Counted from the stretch's first letter, positions 43,709 through 52,795 are shown. The stretch: DNA of 64,000 nucleotides from Haloarcula amylovorans (GCF_004681185.1 NZ_SRIF01000002.1:601994-665993), one strand, 5' to 3'. The notes: generated by a model not told the origin, from the letters alone. Numbers and translations: made by a program.

Positions 43709-44041
43709 CTATCGGTACGTAGAGCCAGCAAAGCAAGAGGGTTCGGGTTCGACCTTTTTCTCTCGGGGCATCGCGCTCGCACTTGGCGAGCGCTCAACCC
43801 CGAGTAAAAACGTCGATGAAAAAGGCGGTCACTCACTTCGTTCGTGACCGTGAAACGCCTCACTTCGCTCGGCGTATGCTACCGCAACGGCAGACCGCCC
43901 GATTCAGTGAAAACGTCTGCTATTGAGCGCCCAGCTATCGGTTAGAAGAGAGCGAGCAGCGGAGTACCAACCTCGATGAACACGTCGAGACGCTCACAAA
44001 TGTTAGCTGGGTCTGATTCCGGTTCTCGGCGGCGAACGCGC
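43709..44041. other. Intergenic region with imperfect hairpins, no gene seen
   Basis: A 333-base spacer between the M50 protease gene start and the lysS stop. It includes an inverted pair CGGTCAC (43826-43832) / GTGACCG (43844-43850), and ACGCC (43855-43859) / GGCGT (43871-43875) around ACTTCGCTC-like loops. Open frames here show no protein-like composition. One could act as the terminator of the leftward lysS transcript. Confidence 0.35.
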
Positions 44042-45682
44042 CTACGCCTCTCGGCGCAACCGCTCGACGACGAATTCCCGGTCTAACTTCGAGATGAAGG
44101 GCCCGAGTTGCGGGCCTTCGGTATCGTCGAACAGCAGTCGATAGCCCGCCGAGAAGAAGTCGCCGATGTCGATGTCATGTCGCTTCGCAGTCTCGTAGAT
44201 CTCGCCCTGTATCTCCTCGCCGTCGTGGCCCTCGGCGACGAAAGCGGCTAACTCGTCAAGGGCCGCCTCGGTCGCCGGGTCGAACTCCGTCTCGGGCAGT
44301 TCGGTCCGTTTGAGTTCGTAGTCGAACTCGTTGCTCGTCCGGCGCGCCCAGTTGCGGGCGCGTTCGACGCGGGCGAGCGCGTTGGCGACGGCCCACTCGG
44401 GGGCATCCTCGGGGATGTGACCCTCCTTGCGGGCGATTTGCTCGCGCAGCGCAGGGTCCTCGGTCATCCCGAGAACGGCGGCGAAGGTGTAGGGAATGCG
44501 GACCCGCTCTTTGCGGGGATCGTCCACCACCATCGGATACGCTCGCTCGGCGACTTCCTGCTCGTCATCGTCGCGGGCGTCGATTTCGTCGAAGTACAGC
44601 GCCTCGAAGCGGTCGAACCCGTCGACCAGTTGATCCACGCTCTCGACGGAGAAGTCCCGCTGTTTTCGCGGGTTCTTCGTGAAGAAGTACTTGAACACCT
44701 CCGGTTCGAGGATTTCGAGCACCTCGTCGACGGTGACGACGTTGCCCGAGGAGGAAGAGAGCGGTTCGCCCTCCAGCGTGAACCACTCGTAGACCATCGG
44801 CACGGGCGGGTCGATGTCGAGGACGTTCTCGGCGATATCTTCCCCAGAGGGCCAGGAGCCCTCGGCGTGGTCCTTCCCGAACGGTTCGAAGTCGACACCC
44901 AGAATCTCCCACTGGGCGGGCCACTCGAAGCGCCACGGGAGTTTACCGTCCCGAAAGGTAGCGACCCCCTCATGCCCGCAGCCCTCGATGGTCTGGTCGC
45001 CGGCCTCGACGTCCGTACAAACGTAGTGGATCTCACCGGCCGCCAGGTCAACCTCGGTGACACCCTCGGTGAGTTTCTCGCAGTTCTCACACTGGGGCAC
45101 GAAGGGGACGTAGTCGTCGTCGACCTTGTTCTGGTACTCGGAAAGTACCTCGCGGGCACGGTCGGCACGTTCGAGGACGCGCCGTGTGACGGCCTCGAAC
45201 TCGCCGTTTTCGTACATCTCCGTGTTCGAGACGAACTCCACGTCCACGCCGACGAGTTCGGCACTCTTCTTCAGGAGGTTCGTGAAGTGTGCGCCATACG
45301 AATCACAGCACCCGAAGGGGTCGGGGATATCCGTGTAGGGCTTGCCGAGATTGCGACCGAGCGCGCCCGCGTTCACCTCGCCCAAACCCACGATGTTCCA
45401 CTCCAAGTCGGCGAGTTGCCGGGGGACTTTCCGCAGTCGGTCCTTGTCGTCGGCGGTGAACACTTGCCGTACTTCGTGCCCTCGGTCGCGGAGCGCCTCA
45501 GCTACGAAGTATCCCCGCATTATCTCGTTGAAATGCCCGATGTGGGGCACACCGGACGGGGAGACGCCACCCTTGATGACGATGGGGTCCTCAGGGTCGC
45601 GGGCCTCGATAACGTCCGCGACTGAATCCGCCCAGAACGCTCGCTCGCCGCCGCTACCGACTGCATAGGGGTCTTCGGCCAT
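44042..45682 (-). CDS. lysS: Lysyl-tRNA synthetase, class I
   Basis: A 546-residue archaeal class I LysRS, unrelated to the bacterial class II enzyme. The HIGH motif is SGVPHIGHFNEIMRG and KMSKS is SSSSGNVVTVDEV. Zinc-binding Cys clusters are visible (VPQCENCEKL, CTDVEAGDQTIEGCGH). The C-terminal anticodon-binding helical cage ends EFVVERLRREA. It follows pyrH with a 1-nt TAATG overlap, so the two are translationally coupled. Confidence 0.95.
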   Translation of the reverse strand: MAEDPYAVGSGGERAFWADSVADVIEARDPEDPIVIKGGVSPSGVPHIGHFNEIMRGYFVAEALRDRGHEVRQVFTADDKDRLRKVPRQLADLEWNIVGLGEVNAGALGRNLGKPYTDIPDPFGCCDSYGAHFTNLLKKSAELVGVDVEFVSNTEMYENGEFEAVTRRVLERADRAREVLSEYQNKVDDDYVPFVPQCENCEKLTEGVTEVDLAAGEIHYVCTDVEAGDQTIEGCGHEGVATFRDGKLPWRFEWPAQWEILGVDFEPFGKDHAEGSWPSGEDIAENVLDIDPPVPMVYEWFTLEGEPLSSSSGNVVTVDEVLEILEPEVFKYFFTKNPRKQRDFSVESVDQLVDGFDRFEALYFDEIDARDDDEQEVAERAYPMVVDDPRKERVRIPYTFAAVLGMTEDPALREQIARKEGHIPEDAPEWAVANALARVERARNWARRTSNEFDYELKRTELPETEFDPATEAALDELAAFVAEGHDGEEIQGEIYETAKRHDIDIGDFFSAGYRLLFDDTEGPQLGPFISKLDREFVVERLRREA

Positions 45683-46368
45683 TATGCCTCCGGGACGATT
45701 TCGGTGCCGTCGAACTCGCGGTCGGCGATGGCCGCTCGGACGCGTTCAGGGTCGGTGCCGTCTACGACGACGGTCGGAATGCCCGCTCGCTCGATGACCT
45801 TCGCGGCGAGTAAGTCGACCGGCGCGTTGCTCCCGGCGGCCATCTCCATCCCAGCGATGATGTCGACGAGTTCAGACGCCGTGAGATGGTCGAAACGCGT
45901 CGCCTCGGGGTCTTCCTTGGGGTCGTCGTCGTAGACGCCCGCGACGGAGGTTGCGTACACTAGTAGATCGGCGTCGACGTACTCGGCGAAGGCAGCGGCC
46001 ACGGCGTCGGTGGTCTGGGCGGCGACGATCCCGCCGAGGACGGGGATATCGCCGCGCCGGATGGCTTCGCGTCCCGCTTCGTAGCTCTCGGCGGGAGTCG
46101 ACGCCGCCCGATCGTCCAGCGCCGCGATGAGCAGGCGGCCGTTCAGGCGCGTGACGGCGATTCCCAGTTGGTCGAGTTCGATCTCGTTGGCCCCCAGTTC
46201 GCGGGCGCTCTCGATGTAGTCCCGAGCGGTTGGGCCACCGCCGACGACCGCACCAAGTGTGTGTCCCGCTTCGTCGAGTGTCTGGAGTGTGGCGGCGTAC
46301 TCGGACACGCGGTCCGGTTCGAGATTCGGAGCGAGGACGCTTCCACCGATAGAGACGACGACTTTCAT
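45682..46368 (-). CDS. pyrH: Uridylate (UMP) kinase
   Basis: A 228-residue amino-acid-kinase-fold UMP kinase converting UMP to UDP. The N-terminal glycine loop is VVSIGGSVLAP, followed by GAVVGGGPTARDYIESAREL, ELDQLGIAVTRLNG and a C-terminal nucleotide segment DLLAAKVIERAGIPTVVVDG. It is the first gene of the pyrH-lysS operon. Confidence 0.93.
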   Translation of the reverse strand: MKVVVSIGGSVLAPNLEPDRVSEYAATLQTLDEAGHTLGAVVGGGPTARDYIESARELGANEIELDQLGIAVTRLNGRLLIAALDDRAASTPAESYEAGREAIRRGDIPVLGGIVAAQTTDAVAAAFAEYVDADLLVYATSVAGVYDDDPKEDPEATRFDHLTASELVDIIAGMEMAAGSNAPVDLLAAKVIERAGIPTVVVDGTDPERVRAAIADREFDGTEIVPEA

Positions 46369-46723
46369 TGGCCCGGCGTAACCGCGAAACGCTCTTAAGG
46401 GTTGTCAACCCCAGTCGAATACCGCCGTCACAGCACACCCCGCCCGTAGACGATGGCAGACATACGTCAGACGCAGAACCAGCAACAATTGCTGTAAAGT
46501 GTGCTGGAAATACGTGATAATACCGGATTCGCGGGTATGAAAAATGGTGGACTCTCGACCACCTTGTGAGAGTTTAAAACGCTCTATAAAACGTCTAAAG
46601 CCCTCTGAAACGGTTATAAAATATGCATTTCACGGCAATTTTTCCTGAAAGCCGCCGAAGTGACGCGAAGCTTCCTTTCTTTATATACTCTCTCCGGCAG
46701 AAGGCATAGACGAGGTGACACAG
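46369..46723. promoter_or_regulatory. AT-rich divergent promoter region with repeated A-tract boxes
   Basis: 355 bases between pyrH (leftward) and the DUF7123-like gene (rightward). From 46480 on it is strikingly AT-rich. It holds a 5-bp stem AGCAA-caa-TTGCT (46481-46493) and a 6-bp stem ACTCTC (46551-46556) / GAGAGT (46568-46573). Successive TATA-like boxes follow: TTTAAAACG (46573-46581), TATAAAACG (46585-46593), CTGAAACGG (46605-46613) and TTATAAAA (46614-46621). A canonical TTTATATA is at 46679-46686. No coding sequence is evident. Confidence 0.5.
46679..46686 (+). promoter_or_regulatory. TATA box of the DUF7123-like gene
   Basis: TTTATATA in CTTTCTTTATATACTC, 38 bases before the ATG at 46724 and 29 before the in-frame GTG at 46715, predicts a transcript starting near 46708. 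Either start codon would have a very short leader. Confidence 0.6.
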
Positions 46724-46972
46724 ATGAGCGCAACTGCATCCCCCGCCAACGAGGAAGAGCCCTCCAAAGAACAGCGCCTGAAGTCCTTCCTCGCAGAGAA
46801 GGCCGCGGACGGCGAAATGTACTTCAAGAGCAAATTCATCGCCGACGAGGTCGGCCTCTCGCCGAAGGAAATCGGTGCGCTGATGGTCAAGCTCAAAGAC
46901 AGCGCCACGGAGATCCACGTCGAAAAGTGGTCGTACACGAGCGCGACGACGTGGCGCATCGAACCCGCGTAA
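46724..46972 (+). CDS. Small winged-helix-like protein (DUF7123-like)
   Basis: An 82-residue protein. After a disordered N terminus (ATASPANEEEPSKEQR) comes a compact helical domain: LKSFLAEKAADGEMYFKSKF, IADEVGLSPKEIGALMVKLK and a wing-like strand IHVEKWSYTSATTWRIEP. This has the look of a minimal winged helix, and I recall it as haloarchaeal DUF7123. The strong promoter and AT-rich upstream region suggest high or regulated expression. A GTG three codons upstream (46715) is an alternative start. Confidence 0.8.
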   Translation: MSATASPANEEEPSKEQRLKSFLAEKAADGEMYFKSKFIADEVGLSPKEIGALMVKLKDSATEIHVEKWSYTSATTWRIEPA

Positions 46973-47058
46973 GTCCGTCACCGCTCCCGCTTTCGGTCCC
47001 CCCCCGCTTCTCCTGTCGGGCAGAGTATATTAGTGTCCGCACGCTGTACGAGTGAGTG

Positions 47059-48240
47059 ATGAGTCGTCCTGCCGACGAGTCCCCGTCGCCCGCCGAACTG
47101 GCGGCCGTCTTCCACGTCGCAACCGTCCACCGGGACGGTGAGACACTTCGATACTTCGGTGACCCACTCGTTCCTCCCCGTAGCGTCGCCGACGAACTCG
47201 CCCCCGTGTTCGCCGAGTATGGCTACGACATCGAGTTAGAGCGACAGGCGTCCGCGAAACCGACTGACGGCGGTACGCCGCTCGACACGCGCGGCCAGCA
47301 GTACGCGCTGGTCGCGGAACCGACCGAAGCGACTCACGGTGGCGTCCCCTGGCTCAACGTCGCGCTCTTACTCGCGACGGTCGCCTCGACGCTGTACGTC
47401 GGCGCGAGCGGGTGGTACTACATTCCCGTCGCGGAGGAGCCGCTCCGCATCTTCGAGGCGTGGCCGTTCGTCGTGGCGATGTTGGGCGTGTTAGGTATCC
47501 ACGAACTCGGCCACTACGCCGCCGCTCGGTATCACGGCGTGGACGTGACGCTCCCCTATTTCATCCCGTTTCCCTCGTTGCTCGGGACGATGGGTGCCGT
47601 CATCAACATCCGTGGTCGCATTCCGAGCCGGCGTGCGCTGTTCGACATCGGCGTCGCCGGGCCGCTGGCGGGACTGGTCGCTACGATCGTCGTCACGATA
47701 ATCGGCCTCACGCTCGACCCCATCTCAGTCCCCCAGAGCGTCCTCAACGGCGGTGCCAAGTACGGTATCAACTTCCACGACCCGCTACTGCTACAGGGTC
47801 TGCAGGAACTCGTCGTAGCGCTCGGTATCGGCGTCGAGTACGGTCCCCGAGAGGCTGTTCACCCAGTCGTCTTCGCCGGATGGGCGGGGATGTTCTTCAC
47901 GTTCCTCAACTTGCTCCCGGTCGGGCAACTTGACGGCGGCCACATCGTCCGTGCGATCATCGGCCGCCGACAGGAGACCATCGCGGCGGCGGTACCCGGC
48001 GCGCTGTTCGCGCTCTCGGGATACCTCTATCTCACCCGCGATGCGCCTCCCATCGGCTTTGGCGTCTGGACGCTGTGGGCGTTCTGGGGTGTCTTCGCCA
48101 CCGGACTCGCCTACGCGGGACCGGCGGAGCCGACGGTCGACGAACCACTGGACCGTCGGCGAATCGCACTCGGCCTCGTGACGTTTGCCCTCGGAATCGC
48201 CTGCTTTACCCCGATTCCGTTCGAGATAGTCACCGCGTAG
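47059..48240 (+). CDS. Site-2-type (M50) intramembrane metalloprotease
   Basis: A 393-residue multi-pass membrane protease without PDZ domains. The zinc motif is LGIHELGHYAAARYHG; LPYFIPFPSLLGTMGAVINI and LLPVGQLDGGHIVRAIIG complete the active site. The N-terminal cytoplasmic 90 residues (AAVFHVATVHRDGETLRYFG) form a small domain seen in archaeal members. ATG 47059 is preceded immediately by an in-frame GTG. A second S2P-type gene lies at 41942-43708. Confidence 0.88.
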   Translation: MSRPADESPSPAELAAVFHVATVHRDGETLRYFGDPLVPPRSVADELAPVFAEYGYDIELERQASAKPTDGGTPLDTRGQQYALVAEPTEATHGGVPWLNVALLLATVASTLYVGASGWYYIPVAEEPLRIFEAWPFVVAMLGVLGIHELGHYAAARYHGVDVTLPYFIPFPSLLGTMGAVINIRGRIPSRRALFDIGVAGPLAGLVATIVVTIIGLTLDPISVPQSVLNGGAKYGINFHDPLLLQGLQELVVALGIGVEYGPREAVHPVVFAGWAGMFFTFLNLLPVGQLDGGHIVRAIIGRRQETIAAAVPGALFALSGYLYLTRDAPPIGFGVWTLWAFWGVFATGLAYAGPAEPTVDEPLDRRRIALGLVTFALGIACFTPIPFEIVTA

Positions 48241-48413
48241 CCACTCTTTTATCGCGTGAGTGAGACTGTTTCACAATCCATCCGCGGTGGACCACGAAAG
48301 ACTGTATTTTCGACGGTTTCACACGGTTCACTCGCTCGATTGGCGGTCCAGAACAACGGCTGCAACGTCCCAAACTGTTGTGAAACTGCTGAACGTCGGC
48401 GAACGGTCTTGTG

Positions 48414-48419
48414 TTTATA
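48414..48419 (+). promoter_or_regulatory. TATA box of the small acidic protein gene
   Basis: TTTATA in GTGTTTATACGGG lies 32 bases before the ATG at 48451. It fits a near-leaderless transcript and supports reading the 45-residue frame as a gene. Confidence 0.5.
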
Positions 48420-48450
48420 CGGGGGTGTGCCTCGTACGTTCGATCATAGC

Positions 48451-48588
48451 ATGACCACCGACCCCGGCGTGGCCGACGACGTGGACGGCGACCGAGACGG
48501 GAACGAACTCACGGACGACGAACGGGCAAGTGCCGCAGCGGCGGCCGCTGAACAGGTCGAGACAGCGCTCGCCGACGACCGCTTTTAG
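48451..48588 (+). CDS. Small acidic hypothetical protein
   Basis: A 45-residue protein, very acidic in its first half (DPGVADDVDGDRDGNELTDDE) and helical, Ala-rich in its second (ERASAAAAAAEQVETALADD). No family is recognised. A TATA box at the right distance supports expression. A longer upstream extension of the frame is out of character (Cys/Arg-rich). Its stop overlaps the convergent thiL stop in TTAG. Confidence 0.55.
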   Translation: MTTDPGVADDVDGDRDGNELTDDERASAAAAAAEQVETALADDRF

Positions 48589-49451
48589 TGTGAGTACCCC
48601 CGGTCGGGGAGCGTCTCGCCGTCGAGCGTCACGCCGTCGTCGGTGACAGTACCGACCCGCTGAAGCGGACAGGGGACCGCTTCGCGTGCGGCAGCGAGGT
48701 CGCGTTCGGGGACCGTACACACCAGTTCGAAGTCCTCGCCGAAGAACACGCCCAGCTCTCGCCGGTCGCCGTCGTCGGTCGCGACTGCATCGACCCGTTC
48801 GTCTATCGGTAGCGGCGGTTCGAGCGCCGCCCCGCAGTCGCTGGCCGCACAGAGCTGGTGGACCGACCGGGCCAGACCGTCGCTGGAGTCCAGCATCGCC
48901 GTCGCGTACGAGCGGAGCGCGACGCCCGCCCGCACGCGCGGTTCGAACCGAAATAGGTCGTTAGCTGCTTCGTTGTCGCCCCGTTCGAACAACCGCAATG
49001 CGGCGGCGGAGCGACCGAGCGTGCCAGTCACGCAGACCACTTCTCCCGGTGACGCGCCGGAGCGCAGGACCGGGTCCTCCGTGTCGCCCAGCGCCGTCGT
49101 TGCCACGGTGAACTCCTCGTGGCCGTCTAGATCGCCGCCGACGTACTCCGCGCCGACCGCCTCGCAGACATCGACCGCCCCGTCGACGAACGCCAGCAGT
49201 TCGTCGCCGTCGAACTGGGGGGCGGCGTAGACGGCCACCGCCGCCGTCGCCTCGGCCCCCATCGACGCGACGTCCGACAGCGACGCGCCGACGGCCCGCC
49301 ACCCGGCGGTGTAGCGGGTCGTCCCGTCTGGAAAGTCCGTCCGCTCGTGGAGCATGTCCGTCGTGATGACCTGCCCGTCGACGACGGCGCAGTCGTCACC
49401 CGCCGCCGGGAGGCGGTCGCCGATGAGTGCGAGGGCAGCCTGTTCGTCCAT
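48585..49451 (-). CDS. thiL: Thiamine-monophosphate kinase
   Basis: A 288-residue ATP-dependent kinase making thiamine diphosphate. It begins MDEQAALALIGDRLP. AGDDCAVVDGQVITTDMLHE contains the metal-binding aspartates, with WRAVGASLSDVASMGAEATAA, EYVGGDLDGHEEFTV and ATAMLDSSDGLARSVHQLC. The ATG at 49451 is the family-like start; the frame extends upstream without similarity. Confidence 0.92.
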   Translation of the reverse strand: MDEQAALALIGDRLPAAGDDCAVVDGQVITTDMLHERTDFPDGTTRYTAGWRAVGASLSDVASMGAEATAAVAVYAAPQFDGDELLAFVDGAVDVCEAVGAEYVGGDLDGHEEFTVATTALGDTEDPVLRSGASPGEVVCVTGTLGRSAAALRLFERGDNEAANDLFRFEPRVRAGVALRSYATAMLDSSDGLARSVHQLCAASDCGAALEPPLPIDERVDAVATDDGDRRELGVFFGEDFELVCTVPERDLAAAREAVPCPLQRVGTVTDDGVTLDGETLPDRGYSH

Positions 49452-49586
49452 ACGAGGCCCGTCGCCCTCCCGGCGCAAAACGACAGGGGATACGCCGCGC
49501 GGTGACGGTAGCTGCTCTCCATCCCTGACCAGCCGTGTCGCGCGCACGTCGGTACGTTCAAACCGGCGACGCCCGACGGCACCGAT

Positions 49587-50624
49587 ATGGACGGCAATCG
49601 CTGGGCGACAGTCGCCGGGTTCGTCGGTGCGCTTGGTGTCCTCGCGGTGCTGGTGTGGGTCGTCGGCGTCGACCGGACGCTGTCGGCACTATTGCAGGCC
49701 GACCCCGCCGTGTTGCTCGCCGTCGTCGGGATCGCCGTCGTCTGGATGACTGCGTGGGGCCTGGCGCTGTGGTCGGTGCTAGCCGCGCTCGGCAACCCCA
49801 TCGCACCCGCCACCGCGATTCTGGTCTACACGGCGGCCGTCTTCTCGAACAACGTCACGCCGTTCGGACAGGCGGGCGGCGAGCCGCTCTCCGCGCTACT
49901 CATCTCCTCGGCGGCCGACAGCGAGTACGAGACGGGGCTGGCCGCCATCGCCACCGTCGATACCGTCCACTTCGTCCCCTCTATCGGCTACGCCATCATC
50001 GGCTTCACCTTCGTCGCGGCCGGCGCGGTTCGGCTCGGCCGCAACCTCGTCTTCGCCGCCGTCGCCGTCGCCGTACTGGCGGTCGGCTTACCCCTCGGCG
50101 CGTACTTCGGGTGGCGCTATCGCTACGAACTCGAAGCTACCGTCGTCCGCGTGTTTACGCCGGTCGTTCGGGCGCTCGGCCGGGTCGTTCCGCGGCGGTC
50201 GCCGCCGACGGCCGCGGTCATCGAGACGCGCATCGAGAGTTTCTTCGCGGCCATCGAGCGCATCGCTACCGACAGACGGACCGTCGTTCAGACGCTTGGC
50301 CTCTCTGCCGTCGGATGGGGGTGTCTGGCCGCGTCGCTGTGGACGTCGCTGTACGCGATCGGCTACGCCGTCCCGGTGGCGACAGTGCTACTGGTCGTGC
50401 CCCTGGGCAGCATCGCCAGTATCGCCCCGCTTCCCGGCGGGTCGGGCGCTATCGAGACAGTGTTAGTGACGCTTCTGGTCTCCACCGCCGGTGTCCCGGC
50501 GGCGGCGGCGGCGTCAGCGGTCCTCATCCACCGAGGCGCGACGTATCTGCTCCCGACGCTTGTCGGGGCCGGTGTCGCGAGCGCTCTCGGCGCGAATCAC
50601 GCGGCCGCCAGCCCCGGGGAGTGA
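49587..50624 (+). CDS. Lysylphosphatidylglycerol-synthase-type transmembrane (UPF0104) protein
   Basis: A 345-residue integral membrane protein with about eight helices. Conserved strings are NNVTPFGQAGGEPLSALLIS and GSIASIAPLPGGSGAIETVL, typical of the MprF flippase domain and of archaeal AglD-like proteins. No aminoacyl-transferase domain is attached. It may flip lipids or lipid-linked intermediates; substrate unknown. The ATG is 135 bases from the divergent thiL start. Confidence 0.82.
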   Translation: MDGNRWATVAGFVGALGVLAVLVWVVGVDRTLSALLQADPAVLLAVVGIAVVWMTAWGLALWSVLAALGNPIAPATAILVYTAAVFSNNVTPFGQAGGEPLSALLISSAADSEYETGLAAIATVDTVHFVPSIGYAIIGFTFVAAGAVRLGRNLVFAAVAVAVLAVGLPLGAYFGWRYRYELEATVVRVFTPVVRALGRVVPRRSPPTAAVIETRIESFFAAIERIATDRRTVVQTLGLSAVGWGCLAASLWTSLYAIGYAVPVATVLLVVPLGSIASIAPLPGGSGAIETVLVTLLVSTAGVPAAAAASAVLIHRGATYLLPTLVGAGVASALGANHAAASPGE

Positions 50625-50686
50625 ACGGTTCACGCCCGGGGACGCGAACGATGCGCTTAAATGACGCCGACGGAAAGCAAGGGCCA

Positions 50687-51148
50687 ATGACGACACTCTA
50701 CGACGCGCCCGCCGAGGACCTCATCGAGGCCCTCACCGAGACGTTCGAGGACGAAGACGACATCGAGGCCCCCGAGTGGGTCACCTTCACCAAGACTGGC
50801 GTCGACCGCGAACTCCCGCCCGAACAGGACGACTTCTGGGAGCGCCGCGCCGCCAGCCTGCTCCGGAAGGTCGCCGTCGACGGGCCGGTCGGCGTCAACG
50901 CGCTTCGCAGCGAGTACGGCAGTTCCAAGCAGGGTTCGACGCGCTACCGCGTCCGCCCCAAGCGCAAGGCAAAGGGCTCGGGTAACATCATCCGCACCGC
51001 GCTCCAGCAGCTCGAAGATGCCGGCTACGTCGAGACCAGTGAGAACGACGGCCGCCGCGTCACGGGTGACGGCCGCGCGCTCTTAGACGACACCGCGGGC
51101 GAGGTTCTCTCTGAGATCGATCGTCCGGAACTCGAACGCTACGCATAG
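50687..51148 (+). CDS. rps19e: 30S ribosomal protein S19e
   Basis: A 153-residue archaeal/eukaryotic S19e. Signatures: MTTLYDAPAEDLIEALTE, PEWVTFTKTGVDRELPPEQ, WERRAASLLRKVAVDGPVGV, LRSEYGSSKQGSTRYRVRP and NIIRTALQQLEDAGYVE. It heads a group with a PDCD5-type protein and a PP-loop protein in close succession. Confidence 0.96.
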   Translation: MTTLYDAPAEDLIEALTETFEDEDDIEAPEWVTFTKTGVDRELPPEQDDFWERRAASLLRKVAVDGPVGVNALRSEYGSSKQGSTRYRVRPKRKAKGSGNIIRTALQQLEDAGYVETSENDGRRVTGDGRALLDDTAGEVLSEIDRPELERYA

Positions 51149-51224
51149 CCTGTCTCTCCCTTTTCGGCCCGTAGTCGAGTCTCCGAAATCGTTTTCCCGC
51201 CGACACCGATAGTTTCACCTAGCT

Positions 51225-51572
51225 ATGAGCGGCGACCCCAGCGAGGAAGACATCGAAGAACTCCGCAAGCAGAAGATGGAACAGCTCAAAGAACAGCAAG
51301 AGGGTGGCGACGCCGAGGCCCAGCAGGCCGCACAGGAGCAGGCGGAAGCCCAGAAGAAAGCCGTCCTGCGCCAACACCTCACCGACGGCGCTCGCAAACG
51401 GCTCAACACCGTCAAGATGTCCAAGCCTGACATCGGCGACCAGATCGAACAGCAGGTCGTCGCGCTGGCCCGCAGCGGTCGCGTGCAGGGCCAGATCGAC
51501 GAAGAGCAGATGAAGGAACTGCTCTCGGAACTCACTCCCGACTCGAAGAGCTTCGACATCAAGCGCCGGTAG
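51225..51572 (+). CDS. PDCD5/TFAR19-family nucleic-acid-binding protein
   Basis: A 115-residue protein of the conserved archaeal/eukaryotic PDCD5 family. The N-terminal half is a charged helix ([20 protein letters not shown]). The C-terminal three-helix core is [20 protein letters not shown] and [20 protein letters not shown]. It binds DNA or RNA, role uncertain. Its stop codon abuts the next gene's ATG with no gap. Confidence 0.92.
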   Translation: MSGDPSEEDIEELRKQKMEQLKEQQEGGDAEAQQAAQEQAEAQKKAVLRQHLTDGARKRLNTVKMSKPDIGDQIEQQVVALARSGRVQGQIDEEQMKELLSELTPDSKSFDIKRR

Positions 51573-52175
51573 ATGCACTGCGGACTGCTGTACAGCGCTG
51601 GCAAGGACTCGACGCTTTCGGCGCTCCTCTTAGACCCCTTCTACGACGTGACCCTCGTCACCGGAACGTTCGGCATCGCCAATCTCGCTCCTGCCCGCGA
51701 AGCCGCCGAAGCCGTCGGCTTCGCCCACGAAACCGTCGAACTCGACCCGAGCGTCGCTCACGCTGCCGTTTCCCAGATGAGCGACGACGGCTACCCGCGA
51801 AACGGTATCCAGCAGGTCCACGAACACGCCGTGGAGACGCTGGCGGCGGGCGAGTGGACCGATTCGCTGGATGCCGTCGCCGACGGGACGCGCCGCGACG
51901 ACCGCGTACCGACGATTGACCGCCCGTTGGCTCAGAGCGTCGAGGACCGCTTCGACGTGGACTACCTCGCGCCGCTCGCGGGCGTCGGTCGCGGCGCTAT
52001 CGACGCGATGGCCGCCGAGAAGCTAGAGGTGGAGGCCGGGCCGAGCGAAGCAATCCCGAAGGCTGACTACGAAGTGGAACTGCGAACACTGCTGGCCGAG
52101 GAGTACGGCGAGTCGGCCGTCGGCGAGGTGTTTCCCGAACACACCCAGTCGCGGGTGCGTGGGTTGTCTCGATAG
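51573..52175 (+). CDS. PP-loop ATPase (adenine nucleotide alpha-hydrolase-like)
   Basis: A 200-residue protein with the PP-loop motif LLYSAGKDSTLSALLL (SGGxDS type), FGIANLAPAREAAEAVGFAH and DAVADGTRRDDRVPTIDRP. Such enzymes adenylate a carbonyl or nucleobase, as in diphthamide synthase or tRNA thiolases. No zinc-finger or thiolation cysteines are evident. Zero spacing after the PDCD5 gene and proximity to S19e suggest a translation-linked modification. Exact reaction unknown. Confidence 0.8.
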   Translation: MHCGLLYSAGKDSTLSALLLDPFYDVTLVTGTFGIANLAPAREAAEAVGFAHETVELDPSVAHAAVSQMSDDGYPRNGIQQVHEHAVETLAAGEWTDSLDAVADGTRRDDRVPTIDRPLAQSVEDRFDVDYLAPLAGVGRGAIDAMAAEKLEVEAGPSEAIPKADYEVELRTLLAEEYGESAVGEVFPEHTQSRVRGLSR

Positions 52176-52267
52176 CGCGGGACCGGCCGTGGTATTCTCA
52201 CCGGGAGAGAACCACCGACTACTGCTAAGTGAGTTAGCGACCGACGTTCACCCGTGGGGGAATTGAG

Positions 52268-52729
52268 ATGACGATATTCGTGCCGTACGATGGGACGACA
52301 GTGTCGAGCGCGGCGCTCGAACGCGCCCAGTCGCTCGCGTATTCACTGGACGAGCCGGTAGTAGTCTCGACCGTCGTTCCACGCGACCGGGAGAACGCCC
52401 TCGACCACGAGTGGATAACGGCGGACGAGACGTTCGACGCAAAGGCGATCGTCTCGCGCTTCGAGGCGCGCGTCGCGTCACTCGCACCGACCGCGGAGTT
52501 TCGCCCGATAGTCCTCGCCGGGCGGGCCCAGTCGGGGAGTATCGCGCGGCGACTACGGGACGTCGCCCGCGAGAACGGCGCTACTCTCGTCGTGGTCGGC
52601 AGCGATAACATCGGTCGCTTCGTCAGACCCGTAAACACCGTTGGCGGCCGGGTCGCCGCGCGACTCGACACTGATCTCTACGTCGTCCAAGAGACTAAAG
52701 CGGAGTACGCTCCTATCGCAGACGAGTGA
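52268..52729 (+). CDS. Universal stress protein (UspA) family
   Basis: A 153-residue single UspA domain. FVPYDGTTVSSAALERAQSL starts the fold. The ATP-binding G-x2-G-x9-G-(S/T)-type region is VVVGSDNIGRFVRPVNTVGG, followed by RLDTDLYVVQ. Nucleotide binding is plausible but not certain because the glycine pattern is degenerate. It precedes hisS by 66 nt. Confidence 0.85.
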   Translation: MTIFVPYDGTTVSSAALERAQSLAYSLDEPVVVSTVVPRDRENALDHEWITADETFDAKAIVSRFEARVASLAPTAEFRPIVLAGRAQSGSIARRLRDVARENGATLVVVGSDNIGRFVRPVNTVGGRVAARLDTDLYVVQETKAEYAPIADE

Positions 52730-52795
52730 GTCGCCTGCGTGGGTGACCCGCCACGAACGAACAGGTTCAAGCGCGCCCTCGCTGTATGCGCGGAC

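Noticed and set aside
43820..43880. Possible tRNA-like fold in the lysS downstream spacer
   Set aside because: Two short stems are present, but there is no TTCGA-type T loop with a matching acceptor stem and no anticodon arm, so it is better seen as hairpins.
48256..48450. 65-codon upstream extension of the small acidic protein
   Set aside because: Cys/Arg-rich and unlike the acidic C-terminal part. A TATA box at 48414 places the transcript start inside it.
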